Assembly (NCBI GenBank): GCA_963696315.1
Contig: CAVOJU010000013.1
Coordinates: 1 to 64,000 of the forward strand
DNA from: CAWKEY01 sp963696315
GTDB taxonomy: Bacteria > Pseudomonadota > Gammaproteobacteria > Methylococcales > Methylomonadaceae
Direction of reading: 5' to 3'
DNA length: 64,000 nucleotides
Under the pieces are notes generated by a model, which saw only the letters and a program-made list of their open reading frames with translations, ran no database searches and had not been told where the DNA came from. Numbering within the stretch: the stretch's first letter is position 1; each line of letters starts with the position of its first letter. Made by a program: the position numbers and the translations under genes. Below are positions 36,241 through 46,606 of the stretch, piece by piece.

Positions 36241-38067
36241 TTATTGCCCGCGCAGAAAAAATTTGTCCAGGTCGCGGGTGGAGAATTCTATCCAGGTCGG
36301 CCGGCCGTGATTGCATTGGCCGCTGCGTTCGGTCTGTTCCATGTCGCGCAGCAAGGCGTTCATTTCGTCTATGGTCAGACGCCGGTGCGCGCGCACGGCG
36401 CCATGGCAGGCGACTGTGGCCAGAATTTCATTGGTTTTTTCCTGAATTTTTCTGCTCAAGCCATGCTCGATGATATCGGCGAGCACGTCGCGGATCAGGG
36501 TTTCCATGTCCGCGCCGGTCAACAACACCGGAATGGATCGCAGCACCAAAGTCTCAGGGCCGGAGCGGTTAAGCTCAAAGCCGAGCGCGCTGAAAAACGC
36601 GTACTCCTGCTCGGCCAGGTCAGCTTCGGCGGCGCTGACGCTGATTTTGATGGGCAGCAGCAGCGGCTGGCTGGGCACCGAGCCCTGTTCATGTTGCTGC
36701 TTCAAGCGCTCGTAAGTGACGCGTTCATGCGCGGCATGGGCATCGACCAGGACGATACCGGTTGGGGTCTCGGCCAGTATGTAGGTGTTGTGCAGATGCG
36801 CGATGGCATGGCCTAGCGGGTGAAGAACCTCATGCTGGCTGGCGGCTGACGGTTTGGGTGCGGGAGCGGATTTTGGAGACAGCGCTGCGTAAGCCTGCAT
36901 GTGTTCTTCGACATGCAGGGGCAGTGCGGCCTGCTGGGGCGCTCTGGTTGAATACGCCGGCTTGCTTGCCGCTTGTTGGCTTACGCTATCACTTGCCCAG
37001 CCTACGCTGGCTCCAGGTTGCTCCAGTTGGGTTGCGCTGTCGCCAACCCACGCCACTTTGTGCTCAGGCCTCAGGTCTGCCAATGAACGGAACAGGGCCG
37101 AGTACAAGAAATCATGCACCAGCCGCCCTTCCCGAAAGCGAACTTCGAGTTTGGCCGGATGGGCGTTAACATCGACCAGGGCGGGATCAAGGTTCAGATA
37201 CAAAACAAAAACCGGATGGCGGCCATGATACAGGACATCCTGATAGGCTTGTTTTACGGCATGTGACACCAGTTTGTCTTTGATCAGGCGGCCATTGACG
37301 TAAAAAAACTGCATATCGGGCTGACTGCGGGAAAAAGTCGGCAAGCCCACCCATCCGCTCAACTGCAGGCCGGAGGCGGCAAAATCAATTTTGACCGCAT
37401 TGTCGATAAACGCCGGGCCACAGATGCCGGCAATACGCTGTTCCTGCTCAGGTTCGCTGAGCGCCGGCTTGAGTTGAAGCACTTCGCGCTGGTTATGCGC
37501 GAGGGTAAAGCCGATATCAAAACGGCTGAGCGCCATGCGTTTGATCAGGGTTTCGATGTGGGCAAATTCGGTTTTTTCGGTTTTTAAAAATTTGCGCCGG
37601 GCCGGAGTGTTGTAAAACAGATCGCGCACGTCCACAGTGGTGCCTTGCGGGTGCGGGTCAGGTTGAGGATCAAAATCCTGTTCCGAACCATCGGCATGGA
37701 CACGCCAGGCACACTCAGCATCGCTGATGCGTGAAATCAGCGTGAGCCGGGCCACGGAACTGATACTGGGCAGGGCTTCACCGCGAAAGCCCATGCTGAC
37801 CACCTGTTCCAGGTCTTTCAGGCTGGCAATTTTACTGGTCGCATGCCGGGAAAGGGCCAGCGGCAAGTCTTCCTTGACGATGCCGCAGCCGTCATCGCGG
37901 ATTTTGATCAAGCGCGCGCCACCTTGCTCGATTTCAATATGAATGTGCCGTGCGCCCGCGTCAAAACTGTTTTCAAGCAGCTCCTTGACCACGGACGAGG
38001 GCCTTTCGACCACTTCGCCAGCGGCAATCTGATTGATCAGTTGGGTCGGGAGTGAGTGGATGCGCAT
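36241..38067 (-). CDS. mutL: DNA mismatch repair protein MutL (endonuclease-type motif)
   Basis: MutL couples mismatch recognition to strand removal. GHKL ATPase motifs: ENSFDAGA, IRDDGCGI and GFRGEALPSISSVA (residues ~30-105). The linker (~335-430) is low complexity and includes SATQLEQPGASVGWAS, which looks like a repeat-derived insert. In the C-terminal domain VDAHAAHERVTYERL resembles the DQHAxxExxxxE nuclease motif (Q replaced by A), ACHGAVRAHRRL and CNHGRPTW are also present. E. coli MutL lacks this motif, so this protein may nick DNA itself. 608 residues. Confidence 0.93.
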   Translation of the reverse strand: MRIHSLPTQLINQIAAGEVVERPSSVVKELLENSFDAGARHIHIEIEQGGARLIKIRDDGCGIVKEDLPLALSRHATSKIASLKDLEQVVSMGFRGEALPSISSVARLTLISRISDAECAWRVHADGSEQDFDPQPDPHPQGTTVDVRDLFYNTPARRKFLKTEKTEFAHIETLIKRMALSRFDIGFTLAHNQREVLQLKPALSEPEQEQRIAGICGPAFIDNAVKIDFAASGLQLSGWVGLPTFSRSQPDMQFFYVNGRLIKDKLVSHAVKQAYQDVLYHGRHPVFVLYLNLDPALVDVNAHPAKLEVRFREGRLVHDFLYSALFRSLADLRPEHKVAWVGDSATQLEQPGASVGWASDSVSQQAASKPAYSTRAPQQAALPLHVEEHMQAYAALSPKSAPAPKPSAASQHEVLHPLGHAIAHLHNTYILAETPTGIVLVDAHAAHERVTYERLKQQHEQGSVPSQPLLLPIKISVSAAEADLAEQEYAFFSALGFELNRSGPETLVLRSIPVLLTGADMETLIRDVLADIIEHGLSRKIQEKTNEILATVACHGAVRAHRRLTIDEMNALLRDMEQTERSGQCNHGRPTWIEFSTRDLDKFFLRGQ

Positions 38068-38137
38068 CAGCCAGCCTACAGCAAAAGCCGGTATTTTACC
38101 TGATTAGCGGTAAGTTTCAGCGATTTATGGCCGGCTA

Positions 38138-39538
38138 AAAAAACCTTATAAGATTCAGATAGATGAGGATGCCACGTTCGACATCCACCCCGATACTATT
38201 CCAGAAGGCTCAACTTTTAAGGGTTATCGGGACGTGGTCATTCAAAATATTAAATTTGAGACCTTCAATACCTGCTATCGCTTAGCCCAATACCAAACAG
38301 CAGATGGCAGTTATGTGTCAGGACAGCTACCCGACGGGCTTAACGGCTGCCACTTTGGCAACGATCTGATCAGTTTCATCCTCTATCAATACCATCATCA
38401 ACATGTCACCCAACCGCTGCTGTTGAAACAATTGCAGGACTTGGGGGTTGAACTATCCAGCGGCCGGTTAAGTCAGTTTATCACCGATGGCTTGGATGTG
38501 TTCCATGATGAAAAAGACCAATTACTACAAGCCGGATTGTCCGTCTCGCAGTATATACATACCGATGACACCGGAGCGCGCCATGATGGTAAAAACGGCT
38601 ATTGCACACATATCGGCAATGAGCTGTTTGCCTGGTTTAGTAGCACGGAAAGCAAAAGCCGCATTAACTTCCTCAGCTGTTTAGGCCAAGGCAGCAACCA
38701 TTTCTATGTGCTGAATACCGGTGCCTTCGCGTATATGGAACAACAAAAACTGCCGCCTATTCTGTTAGCACGTCTTGAGCTTGAATTTCAGGGTGAAGCG
38801 GTGTGTAGCCTACCGCTAGCGGATCCAGCCGATAAGGTAGTGCGTATCGAAACCGCTCTCGATTGGGAGAAATGGCTGAATCAGCAGGGCATCAAAACCA
38901 AGCGGCATCGGCGAATTATCACCGAAGGCGCTTTAATGGGGGGCCTATTAGCTCAAGGCATCCCCGTTACCCTCAGCATTGTCAGCGATGATGCCGGACA
39001 GTTTAATATCTTTGACCATGCGTTGTGTTGGATTCATGCCGAACGCATCATCAATCGTCTCATTCCCTTAAATGCCGAGCATGTTAAAGCCGTTGATAAC
39101 ACACGCGAACAACTCTGGCAGATTTACCGCGATCTGAAAGCCTACAAACTTGAGCCAACGGCAATCCAGGCTGAAGACATCAAATCCCGATTTAAAACGA
39201 TGTGCAGCACCAAAACAGCTTACGTAACACTGAATCTTGCTTTACAGCGGATGGGCAACAATCAGCACGAATTACTTCGGGTTCTCGACAAGCCTTATTT
39301 ACCACTTCACAACAACCTGAGCGAACGCGATATTCGGGATTACGTTAAAAAACGAAAAATAAGCGGTAGCACGCGCAGCGAGGCAGGACGAAGGTGTCGC
39401 GATACCTTTGCCAGCTTAAAAAAGACTTGCCTAAAGCACAAGATTTCGTTTTGGGATTATCTTAAGGATAGGTTGTGTGGCGAAAGCAATATTCCACCGT
39501 TATCTGATTTGATTCGGGCTGCGGCTACCTGTGGGTAA
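38138..39538 (+). pseudogene. IS66-like DDE transposase, 5' truncated
   Basis: The frame is open from 38114 and shows transposase-like sequence from KKPYKIQIDEDATFDIHPDT (about 38138); the visible ATG/GTG at 38234 is internal. Recognisable parts are YIHTDDTGARHDGKNGYCTH (first catalytic Asp), SIVSDDAGQFNIF and LPLHNNLSERDIRDYVKKRK (last catalytic Glu). The true N-terminal ~100 residues are missing, and no terminal repeat is seen on the left; on the right the sequence ends near GAGAAGTTAC. It sits head-to-head with mutL, 70 bp from its start, and may affect mutL expression. Confidence 0.75.
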
Positions 39539-39588
39539 TGAGAAGTTACTTTGCATCTTTACAATGGCCTTCGACCTTTAGCCCCTGT

Positions 39589-40954
39589 TCACAAACTTTC
39601 GCCGATTCCTGCCGCGGCCATGCGGGTATCGGCCGGTGCATTGTGTTTGAAATAATCAACGACCCCTCTATAAATGGCGGTGGCCATTTTGTTCTGGTAG
39701 CCGGCGCTCATCAATTTTCGTTCTTCCGAGGGGTTGGAGATATAGGCCGTCTCCACCAGAATGGAAGGGATGTCTGGCGATTTCAGCACCAGAAAGCCGG
39801 CTTTTTGCACGGAGCGCTTGTGAATTTCGGCCACATTGTCCAAGGTTTTCAGGACACTTGCTGCCAGTGTCACACTCGCTTCCTGGGTAGCGGTCTGGGA
39901 TAAATCCAGCAATACAGAAGCCAGCACGTCATCTTTATCACCGAGACTGACGCCGCCTATCAGGTCGGAGGCATTTTCGCTCTTGGCCAGCCAGCGTGCA
40001 GCTTCGCTGGTGGCGCCGCGTTCCGACAAGGTAAACACCGAGGCGCCTTTGACATTAGGATCCTGAAACGCATCGGCATGAATCGAGATAAATAAATCCG
40101 CTTTTGCGACACGGGCAATTTTCATTCTTTGACGAAGGTCAAGATAATAATCGCCATTGCGCACCATGACCGCCTCCATGCCGCGCTGGCCATCAATCAG
40201 GGCTTTCAGTTTTTTGGCAATGGCAAAGACCACTTCTTTCTCCAGGGTGCCATTGGGGCCATGGGCGCCGGGATCATTGCCGCCATGACCGGCATCTATC
40301 GCGACAATCACGTTTTTGCTGCGTCTGGCCCCGGCATTGGTCTTTACAGCTTTGTCGGCGACCGGTTTTTTGGCGCGTGTCGCCTGCGCTGGCTCCTCTG
40401 CAGCGCGGCGGCTGGCTGCCTCGAGCAACTTGTGTGGGTTTGGCTGATGATTTTTGGGCGATAGATTGTTTATTGGCGCCCTCCCCGGCCTTGCTTGTGG
40501 GTTGTTTGGGTGCCTCAATCTGGTCAGCTTTTGCATTGCTGATGGGGCCTTTATCGACCAAATCAACCATGAGCTTACTGCCTGAACCGGCAACCAGGGC
40601 TTTGGGAGCCACCTGTCTTTTTAAATCGACCACGACCCGTAAATCGGTGCCATTTTTTGCGGCACTGCGGACACGGTGTAACAGCGGATGCGAGGCTGGC
40701 GGTTGGCGCAAGCGCTGTCCTGCCTGGGTGTTTTTGATGTCGATGATGACACGCGCCGGATTGTCGAGCATAAACACCCGGTGCGAGGATGCCGATGACA
40801 GCTCAAAGACCATGCGCGTTTGATCGGGCGCGGTAATATAACTCAATGAATTGATACTGCTTTGCTGCGCATAAGCCGGGACAGATAATAACTGTAATCC
40901 AAAAACCAAGAAGACCTTCCAGAAATTTATCATAGCCATCACCCGCAAAAACAA
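39589..40954 (-). pseudogene. amiC: N-acetylmuramoyl-L-alanine amidase AmiC-type, one frameshift in the linker
   Basis: AmiC-type amidases split daughter-cell peptidoglycan. The signal peptide (…FWKVFLVFGLQLLSVPAYA) is followed by an AMIN domain (~30-130), a low-complexity Lys/Pro/Ala linker, then the zinc amidase domain with VIAIDAGHGGNDPGA, FISIHADAF and the catalytic Glu in SILVETAYISNPSEE. The N-terminal part reads from 40954 and the rest in another frame from about 40450; the shift lies in the linker. No C-terminal LysM is present. The nearby tsaE gene matches the common tsaE-amiC order. Confidence 0.87.
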
Positions 40955-40992
40955 TAATCTTGTTTAAATTATAATAGTATGTTCTTGTTATT

Positions 40993-41439
40993 TCACGACT
41001 GCAAAGGGTTTTTTTTTAGTTCTGGCGAAATAATTTCCAGCTCCAGCAGACGGCCATCGGCTTCCGGTTTGAGGGTAATAATGGCATCCGCTTCCGGCAG
41101 AAAGCCTTTGCCCTTATCAGGCCATTCAATAAAGCACACGCAGTCCTGATCGAAATAATCGTTGATGCCAATCCATTCGAGTTCTTCGGGATCGGCCAGC
41201 CGGTATAAGTCAAAATGCACTATCTTGCGATCGCCCAGCGTATATTCCTCCACCAGGGTATAGGTTGGGCTTTTAACGGCGCCGCTAAACCCTGCCGCCC
41301 TCAGAAAGCCTCTGACCAGTGTGGTTTTGCCCGCCCCCAAATCGCCGTGTAAAAACACCAGGCATTTCGACGGCAACAGCCGCCAGAGCTCTGCGCCCCA
41401 TTGCTCTGTTGCTTCGGTATTGGGTAAAAACTGCTTCAT
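40993..41439 (-). CDS. tsaE: tRNA threonylcarbamoyladenosine biosynthesis protein TsaE
   Basis: TsaE is the ATPase of the TsaBDE complex that makes t6A in tRNA. The P-loop HGDLGAGKTTLVRGFL and the SPTYTLVEEY and FDLYRLADPEELE blocks are typical. The start at 41439 (MKQFLPNTEATEQWG) overlaps nnrD by 4 bp; a slightly longer start is possible. It lies between nnrD and amiC, the usual enterobacterial order. Confidence 0.95.
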   Translation of the reverse strand: MKQFLPNTEATEQWGAELWRLLPSKCLVFLHGDLGAGKTTLVRGFLRAAGFSGAVKSPTYTLVEEYTLGDRKIVHFDLYRLADPEELEWIGINDYFDQDCVCFIEWPDKGKGFLPEADAIITLKPEADGRLLELEIISPELKKNPLQS

Positions 41440-42905
41440 GCATTGACCCATTGCCTGAGATAAGGCATTAAATCACTGGCCAGCAGCCCTCTTTCACCGC
41501 TTTTTTCTGCGGCTGTATCCGCCGCCAGCCCATGTATATAGACGCCCTGCTGCGCCGCCTGTGGTAACGATAAGCCCTGCGCCAGCAAACCCGCGATCAC
41601 GCCGGACAGCACATCGCCCATGCCGCCGGTGGCCATGCCCGGATTGCCGGTGCCCGAAACGGCAATCTCGCCTTCCGATGCAATCAACGTTCCGGCGCCT
41701 TTAAGCACGACCGTGCCGCCGTATTGGGCCTGTAGGGCGAAAACCGCAGCAAACCTGTCCTGCTCTATCTGCCCGCTGGCGCAGTGCAGCAGGCGCGCAG
41801 CCTCGCCTGGATGCGGGGTTAAAATCCAGCCGGGGTTTACGGCCGGCGCCTGTGCCAAAAGATTCAATCCATCGGCATCGATGAGCACAGGTTTTTGCGC
41901 GGTTATCGCCGCAGCAAACAGAGCTTTTGCCCAGCCGCTTTGCCCCAGGCCCGGCCCAACCACGATGACACTGGCCTTGGCCAGCAACAACGTCAGTTGC
42001 TCGGCAGTTTCCACGCCATGACACATTAATTCGGGTCTGCTAAGATTCATAAGTCCGGCGTGTTCTGGCCGTGTGGCAACACTTACCAAGCCCGCGCCCA
42101 CCCGCAAAGCCGCCTCTGCAGCCATTCTGGCCGCCCCCGAAGTGCCCTGCTCACCGCCTATAATCAGGACATGGCCATAGCTGCCTTTATGCGCGCAGCG
42201 TCTTCGACGCGGCCATTGGGTTTTGATAACGCGATACACCGAGGACCTGACCGCTTGAAAAACAGCCTCCGGCACCGCTAATGAGGCGTAATGTATTTCG
42301 CCGCAATAATCTGCCGCCTGCCCGGTAAACAGGCCCTGCTTCAGGCCGATAAAAGACACCGTGCAGCCGGCCTGCACCGCATGGGCCATAACCCTACCGG
42401 TGTCTGCATTCAGGCCGGAAGGAATATCCACGGCAATAACGGGTTTTTGGCTGTTATTGATAAGCTCAATAGCCTCTGCATAGAGCCCGGTGACCTGCCG
42501 GTCCAGGCCGGTACCCAACAGGGCATCGACAATCACATCGGCTTCTATAAAAGGCATGGCTGCTTGAAATGCAATCACCTGGCCGTTGAGCTGTGCATAG
42601 TGCCGGTAAGCGGTCAGTGCGTCAGCCTGGAGTTTTTCAGGATCTGAGACTGCATACACTGCGACCTGCAAGCCCGCTTCGAGCGCCAGTCTGGCAACAA
42701 TATAGCCATCGCCGGCATTGTTGCCGCCGCCGCAAAACACCGCCACAGCCTGCACATCTGGCCATTGATCCTTCATACACTGAAACACGGCCAGACCTGC
42801 CCTGCACATCAAATCAAAGCCTGGTATGCCGCATTCCTGGATGGCGATGCGATCCAGCTCTCGAACTTGGGCGGCGCGATAAAGTTTTATTGGTAAATTC
42901 TGCAT
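41436..42905 (-). CDS. nnrD: Bifunctional NAD(P)H-hydrate epimerase / ADP-dependent dehydratase NnrD
   Basis: NnrD repairs hydrated NAD(P)H. The 489-residue protein (start MQNLPIKLYRAAQ at 42905) fuses an N-terminal YjeF_N epimerase domain (VFCGGGNNAGDGYIVARLA, VDALLGTGLDRQV) with a C-terminal ribokinase-like dehydratase (VLIIGGEQGTSGAARMAAE, GTGNPGMATGGMGDVLSG). Overlap with tsaE by 4 bp gives nnrD-tsaE-amiC as one transcript, divergent from queG. Confidence 0.95.
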   Translation of the reverse strand: MQNLPIKLYRAAQVRELDRIAIQECGIPGFDLMCRAGLAVFQCMKDQWPDVQAVAVFCGGGNNAGDGYIVARLALEAGLQVAVYAVSDPEKLQADALTAYRHYAQLNGQVIAFQAAMPFIEADVIVDALLGTGLDRQVTGLYAEAIELINNSQKPVIAVDIPSGLNADTGRVMAHAVQAGCTVSFIGLKQGLFTGQAADYCGEIHYASLAVPEAVFQAVRSSVYRVIKTQWPRRRRCAHKGSYGHVLIIGGEQGTSGAARMAAEAALRVGAGLVSVATRPEHAGLMNLSRPELMCHGVETAEQLTLLLAKASVIVVGPGLGQSGWAKALFAAAITAQKPVLIDADGLNLLAQAPAVNPGWILTPHPGEAARLLHCASGQIEQDRFAAVFALQAQYGGTVVLKGAGTLIASEGEIAVSGTGNPGMATGGMGDVLSGVIAGLLAQGLSLPQAAQQGVYIHGLAADTAAEKSGERGLLASDLMPYLRQWVNA

Positions 42906-42957
42906 GGTATTGTTACAAGCCTTAATTTTTTGAATATTATATTTCCTGAATTCCGCT

Positions 42958-44032
42958 ATGGACACCAGCAGCACTCAAAAGATGGTCAACCTGGCCTTGC
43001 AAATTAAGCAATGGGGGAAGGCACTGGGCTTTCAGCAGGTGGGCATTGCCGACACCGATTTGGAGCAAGCCGAAGCCTATCTGCAGCACTGGCTGGCTAA
43101 CAACTTTCATGGCGACATGGATTATATGCAGCGTCACGGCCTCAAACGCAGTCGGCCTGCGTTATTACAACCGGGAACCTGCCGCGTTATTTCCGTGCGC
43201 ATGGATTATCTGCCCGAGCCTCCGGCAAACATGGCAGAGCGTCTCGAAGACCCTGCATCCGCCTATATTTCCCGCTATGCGCTGGGCCGCGATTACCACA
43301 AACTCATGCGCAACCGCCTGCAAAAGCTGGCCGAACAAATCCAAACCGAAATCGGCCCCTTCGGCTATCGGGCCTTTGTCGACAGCGCGCCGGTTCTGGA
43401 AAAAGCCCTTGCCGAAAAAGCGGGGCTGGGCTGGATAGGCAAGCATTCCAATTTGATTAACCGGCAGGCGGGATCCTGGTTTTTTCTGGGAGAGATCTAT
43501 ACCGACCTGCCCTTGCCGGCCGACAGCGCAGTCAACTCGCATTGCGGTGATTGCAACGCCTGCCTGGATATTTGTCCCACCCAAGCCATCGTCGCACCTT
43601 ATCAGGTCGATGCCCGGCGCTGTGTCTCCTATTTAACCATTGAGCTGCATGGCCCCATTCCTGAAGCCTTAAGGCCGCTGATCGGCAACCGCATCTATGG
43701 CTGCGATGACTGTCAGCTCGTCTGCCCGTGGAACCGTTTTGCCAAACTGAGCGCTGAAAAAAATTTTTATCCTCGCCATGGCCTGAATAGCCGAGCAATT
43801 ACTGGCTGTTTTCGCCTGGACGGAAACGGAGTTCCTGAGCAAAACAGAAGGCTCGGCGATACGCCGCATCGGTCATCAGCGCTGGCTCAGAAACATCGCC
43901 GTCGCCCTGGGCAATGCACCGGGATCGGAACCCGTTATCGATGCCTTAAAAGCCAGGCTCCCGGATGCCTCGGAGCTGGTCAGGGAACATGTGCTATGGG
44001 CGCTGGATAGGCAATACCTGGCTGTTTATTAG
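42958..44032 (+). pseudogene. queG: Epoxyqueuosine reductase QueG, one frameshift near the C-terminus
   Basis: QueG reduces epoxyqueuosine to queuosine in tRNA with cobalamin and two [4Fe-4S] clusters. The cluster motifs CGDCNACLDICPTQA and CVSYLTIELHG…CDDCQLVCPW are intact. Near 43795 the correct frame moves to SEQLLAVFAWTETEFLSKTE and continues to 44032 (…LWALDRQYLAVY); the alternative frame gives a spurious tail ending at 44010. Corrected length ~357 residues is normal. queC/queE are at the other end of the window. Confidence 0.9.
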
Positions 44033-44043
44033 TAACATGAACC

Positions 44044-44109
44044 GTGGGAGCGATGCCCACATTGCGACTAAAGGATCCTCTCAGCTCGCGATGTGGGCAT
44101 CGCTCCCAC
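44044..44109. repeat. REP-like palindrome pair (GTGGGAGCGATGCCCACAT)
   Basis: Two 24-bp arms, complementary with one mismatch, enclose an 18-bp centre. The arm matches the elements at 19986 and 26241. It lies just after queG and before the convergent ppsA. Confidence 0.8.
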
Positions 44110-44174
44110 AACGACTACTCATGGAAGAAACTTACAAAACTTCGTGCTCTTCGTGTTTTCGTGGTGAAAAAAAC

Positions 44175-46588
44175 TCACCGTCCTAGCCGCTGTTCGGTGG
44201 CCAGTATCTGTTGTGTGGTCGCCAATACGGTATCGGGGTTCAAGCTCATGGAATCGATACCAATTTCCACCAGAAAATCGGCCATTTCCGGATAATCCGA
44301 AGGCGCCTGACCGCATAAACCGCAATGCCGGCCATTACGGCGCGCGCCTTCGACGGCCAGTTTAATCATGGCTTTAACGCCGGGATCGCGCTCATCAAAC
44401 GCTTCGGCGAGAATTTGGGAATCACGATCGACGCCCAGGGTGAGCTGGGTCAGATCATTGGAGCCGATGGAAAAACCGTCAAAATGCTCCGAGAAGGCAT
44501 CGACCTGAATGACGTTATTAGGTATCTCGCACATGACATAAATTTGCAGGCCGTTAACGCCGCGCTGAAGCCCTAATTGGGCCATGTAGTCGAGCACGCG
44601 CTGGGCTTCCTGAACCCGCCGGCAAAACGGAATCATCAGAATGACATTGGTCAGCCCCATGTCATCGCGTACCCGCTTCATGGCGGCGCATTCCAGAGCA
44701 AAACCTTCGGCATAAGCCGGATGCGTATAGCGCGATGCCCCGCGGAAACCGATCATCGGATTGGCCTCATCAAACTCAAACCAGCGTCCGCCCAGCAGGG
44801 TAGCGTATTCATTGGTTTTAAAATCCGACATGCGCACTACCACCGGCTTGGGATAAAACGCGGCGGCAATCGTACCGACACCTTCCGATAGGCGCTGGAT
44901 AAAAAACTCGCCGGGGCTTGGAAAATTTTGCGTCAAACGAGCCAGTTGTTCGCGTTCGCCGGCATCCTGGACTTTTTCAGGATGCAGCAGGGCCATGGGA
45001 TGGGCTTTGATGTATTCGGTGATGATGAACTCCATGCGCGCCAGACCGACGCCATCATTAGGCAGAAAACGGGTTTTAAAAGCCAGCTCAGGATTGCCGA
45101 TATTGAGCATGATGTGGGTTTTGGGCCGTTTCAGGCCCGTCAGATCGGTAGTAGTCACCTCAAAATCCAGCCTGCCCTGATAGACCCGGCCGACATCACC
45201 CTCGGCGCAGGATACCGTCACCAGCGACTTGTCTTGAATGGCCGTGGTCGCATTTTCGCAACCGATTACCGCAGGCACGCCCAGTTCACGCGCGATGATG
45301 GCGGCATGACAGGTGCGCCCGCCCCGGTTTGTGACGATGGCCGAGGCGATTTTCATCACCGGCTCCCAATCGGGCGTGGTCATGTCGGCAACCAGGACAT
45401 CACCGGCTTTAAATTCGGCGAGCTGTTCAACTTTTTTGATCACGCGGGCATTACCGGCGGCTATCTTGCTACCTACCGCGCGTCCGGTTACTAGGGTATC
45501 GGCAGCCTTGTCGTTAAGGGCATAGTGTTCCAGCAACAAGCCCTGCCGCTGCGATACCACAGTTTCCGGGCGGGCCTGGACGATGTACAGTGTGCCGTCG
45601 ATGCCGTCCTTGGCCCATTCCATATCCATCGGCCTCGGCTGTCCGGCCTTGGCGCTGTAATGTTTTTCTATCTTGATGGCGTAATCAGCCAGGGTCAGGA
45701 CATCCTGGTCATCAATACAAAATTGTCTGCGCTCGGTCTCGGCGGTCGGCACATTGTGGGTGGCTTCGCGGGTGCGGCCATCGCTGTAAACCATTTTGAT
45801 TTTTTTTGCCCCTAGCCCGCGCCGCAATACCGCGCGATGACCTTGCTCAAAAGTAGGTTTGTGGACATAAAATTCGTCGGGGTCCACCGCACCCTGCACG
45901 ACATTTTCGCCCAAACCATAGGCGCCGGTAATAAAAACCACATCGCTGAAGCCTGATTCGGTATCCAGGGAAAACATGACGCCGCTGGCCGAAAGATCGG
46001 AACGCACCATTTTCATGATGCCTATCGACAGCGCCAGCTTGAAATGGTCAAAGCCCTGATCGATCGGTAATGAATGGCGCGATCAGTGAATAGGCTGGCA
46101 AAACAGCGCTTGCAGGCATCCAGCAAGGCCTGGTTGCCGCGAATATTCAAATAGGTATCCTGTTGCCCAGCAAAACTGGCGGTGGGCAAATCTTCTGCCG
46201 TTGCCGAACTTCTGACTGCGACGCTGACATCGTCTCCGTATTCTTGCTGCAATTGGGTAAAGGCTTGCAGAATCTGACTTTCAAGGTCTTTAGGCAAGGG
46301 CGCCGCATAGATGATTTCACGCGCCTTGCGTGCGCGTCTGGCCAGATCGGCCACATCATCCGGATTCAGCTCATCCAGCGCCTGATGCAGAGCCTCCCAG
46401 GCATTGGCCTGATCCAGCACATACCGGTAGCCCTCGGCGGTAACGGCAAAACCGTTGGGAATGTTAATGCCTTGGGTAATTAATTCACGGTACATTTCGC
46501 CCAGTGACGCATTTTTGCCGCCGACCAGTGGCACATCGTCGATTGTTAATTCGTTAAACCAACGGACATATTTTGTTTGTTCGGTCAT
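44175..46588 (-). pseudogene. ppsA: Phosphoenolpyruvate synthase PpsA, one apparent frameshift
   Basis: PpsA makes PEP from pyruvate and ATP for gluconeogenesis. The ATG at 46588 (MTEQTKYVRWFNEL) starts the ATP-binding domain, with GGKNASLGEMYREL and VAVRSSATAEDLP. Near 46030 the frame shifts (…FTDRAIHYR | IDQGFDHFKLALSIGI), then stays open to 44175. The phosphohistidine motif is GGRTCHAAIIARELGVPAVIG-like, and the C-terminal PEP-binding part has FSIGSNDLTQLTLGVDRD and CGLCGQAPSDYPE. ~805 residues after correction. Confidence 0.88.
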
Positions 46589-46606
46589 CGCCCACTCCTT
46601 ACGCAT

